From Alphaproteobacteria bacterium (GTDB taxonomy: Bacteria > Pseudomonadota > Alphaproteobacteria > DSM-16000 > Inquilinaceae): 14,225 nt of DNA. Below are positions 13,396 to 14,225 of this stretch, piece by piece (positions within the stretch are counted from its first letter, which is position 1; the number at the start of each line of letters is the position of its first letter). The translations under genes and the position numbers were made by a program. Below the pieces are notes generated by a model. The model saw only the letters and a list, made by a program, of their open reading frames with translations. It was not told where the DNA came from and did no database searches. The stretch covers positions 1-14,225 of the forward strand of contig JAJUFW010000020.1 of NCBI GenBank assembly GCA_029263555.1. Direction: 5' to 3'.

Positions 13396-14225
13396 ATGAG
13401 CGGCAACCGCCTCTACCTATACGATACGACCCTGCGCGACGGCGCGCAGACCCAGGGAGTGGATTTCTCGGTCGCGGACAAGATCGCGATCGCGCGCGAG
13501 CTCGACCGAATCGGCATCGATTACATCGAGGGCGGCTGGCCGGGGGCGAATCCGACGGACGATGCCTTCTTCGCCTCTCCGCCTCGGCTGGAGCGGGCGC
13601 GATTCACGGCGTTCGGCATGACACGGCGCCCGGGACGCAGCGCCGCCAACGATCCGGGGCTTTCGTCGGTGCTGAATTCCGGCGCTGAGGCCGTGTGCAT
13701 GGTCGGCAAGACCTGGGATTTCCATGTCGAGGTGGCGCTCGGCATCACGCTGGACGAGAACCTGGAGCTGATCCGGGACAGCATCGAAGAAGCGGCCCGG
13801 CGTGGCGAGGCCCTTTTCGACTGCGAGCATTTCTTCGACGGCTACAAGGCCAACCCGGAATTCGCGCTCGCCTGCGCCAAGGCCGCCTTCGATGCGGGCG
13901 CCCGCTGGGTCGTGCTGTGCGACACGAACGGCGGCACGCTGCCCCACGAGGTGGAGGAGATCGTGGCCGCGGTTACGCGCGTGATCCCCGGCGACCGCCT
14001 GGGCATCCACACCCATAACGACACCGAGAACGCGGTCGCGAACACGTTGGCGGCCGTCAGGGCGGGTGTGCGCCTGGTCCAGGGGACGTTGAACGGTCTC
14101 GGCGAGCGATGCGGCAACGCCAACCTGATTTCGCTGATCCCGACGCTGATGCTGAAGATGGGCTTCGAGACCGGGATCACCAGGGAGGGGCTCGCGGGAC
14201 TCACGCGGCTCAGCCGCTGGTTCGA
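13396..14225 (+). CDS. cimA: Citramalate synthase (5' part, cut by window end)
   Basis: The first 276 codons of an enzyme that condenses pyruvate and acetyl-CoA to (R)-citramalate (EC 2.3.3.21), the threonine-independent route to 2-oxobutyrate and isoleucine. The visible part is the HMGL-like TIM barrel: DTTLRDG at 10-16 with catalytic Arg14 and metal ligand Asp15, IEGGWPGANPTD near 44-55, the metal-binding HTHND (205-209) and the GLGERCGNAN motif (234-243). The GVDFSVADK and EGGWPG stretches separate it from 2-isopropylmalate and homocitrate synthases, which are about as long but read differently here. The C-terminal regulatory domain lies beyond the window. The ATG at 13396 fits the family N-terminus exactly, though no clear Shine-Dalgarno is present. 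It follows the tRNA-Leu gene by 184 bases. Confidence 0.92.
   Translation, partial: MSGNRLYLYDTTLRDGAQTQGVDFSVADKIAIARELDRIGIDYIEGGWPGANPTDDAFFASPPRLERARFTAFGMTRRPGRSAANDPGLSSVLNSGAEAVCMVGKTWDFHVEVALGITLDENLELIRDSIEEAARRGEALFDCEHFFDGYKANPEFALACAKAAFDAGARWVVLCDTNGGTLPHEVEEIVAAVTRVIPGDRLGIHTHNDTENAVANTLAAVRAGVRLVQGTLNGLGERCGNANLISLIPTLMLKMGFETGITREGLAGLTRLSRWF

Overview
The window looks like chromosomal DNA of a GC-rich alphaproteobacterium. I would guess a Rhodospirillales-type environmental or plant/soil bacterium, because of the long multi-PAS cytoplasmic kinase, the Zur-type znuCB locus, the lipB and citramalate synthase types, and codons with strongly G/C third positions; the order is an inference. 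Genes are densely packed, with 4-base and 23-base overlaps, and there is no sign of phage, insertion sequence or CRISPR.

Layout. Positions 1-504 hold nothing recognisable and are somewhat less GC-rich. On the minus strand from about 2300 down to 505 lie a MarR-family regulator, a 300-base stretch that looks like gene debris, a 46-residue small ORF, and an EamA/DMT-type drug or metabolite exporter whose start overlaps the small ORF's stop. A 101-residue protein of unknown function (2660-2965, minus) is divergent from a signalling operon (3201-7608, plus). That operon encodes a 1085-residue soluble PAS/GAF histidine kinase and, overlapping it by 23 bases, a response regulator whose output domain is a class III adenylyl cyclase with all key catalytic residues. 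It converges on znuCB (7639-9371, minus), a zinc ABC importer permease and ATPase preceded by a good Zur box; the ATPase has a His-rich tail. Next comes a secreted family 3 solute-binding protein (minus) divergent from a membrane HAMP-PAS histidine kinase (plus), probably a sensing pair. The kinase converges with lipB, and the two stop codons sit inside one perfect hairpin. A tRNA-Leu(GAG) gene and the first 276 codons of a citramalate synthase (cut by the window edge) finish the window.

How the parts work together. The clearest system is the kinase/receiver-cyclase pair, which should convert cytoplasmic signals sensed by five PAS-like domains and one GAF domain into cAMP. The solute-binding protein and HAMP-PAS kinase may form a second sensing route whose response regulator is not in view. 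The znuCB pair is presumably derepressed in zinc starvation, with znuA elsewhere. lipB (lipoylation), the tRNA and cimA (isoleucine precursor synthesis) are housekeeping genes. I see no wholly new defence or mobile system. The less ordinary items are the two-component cAMP module, a seven-codon leader ORF in front of the second kinase, the His-tailed ZnuC, and the small coupled ORFs.
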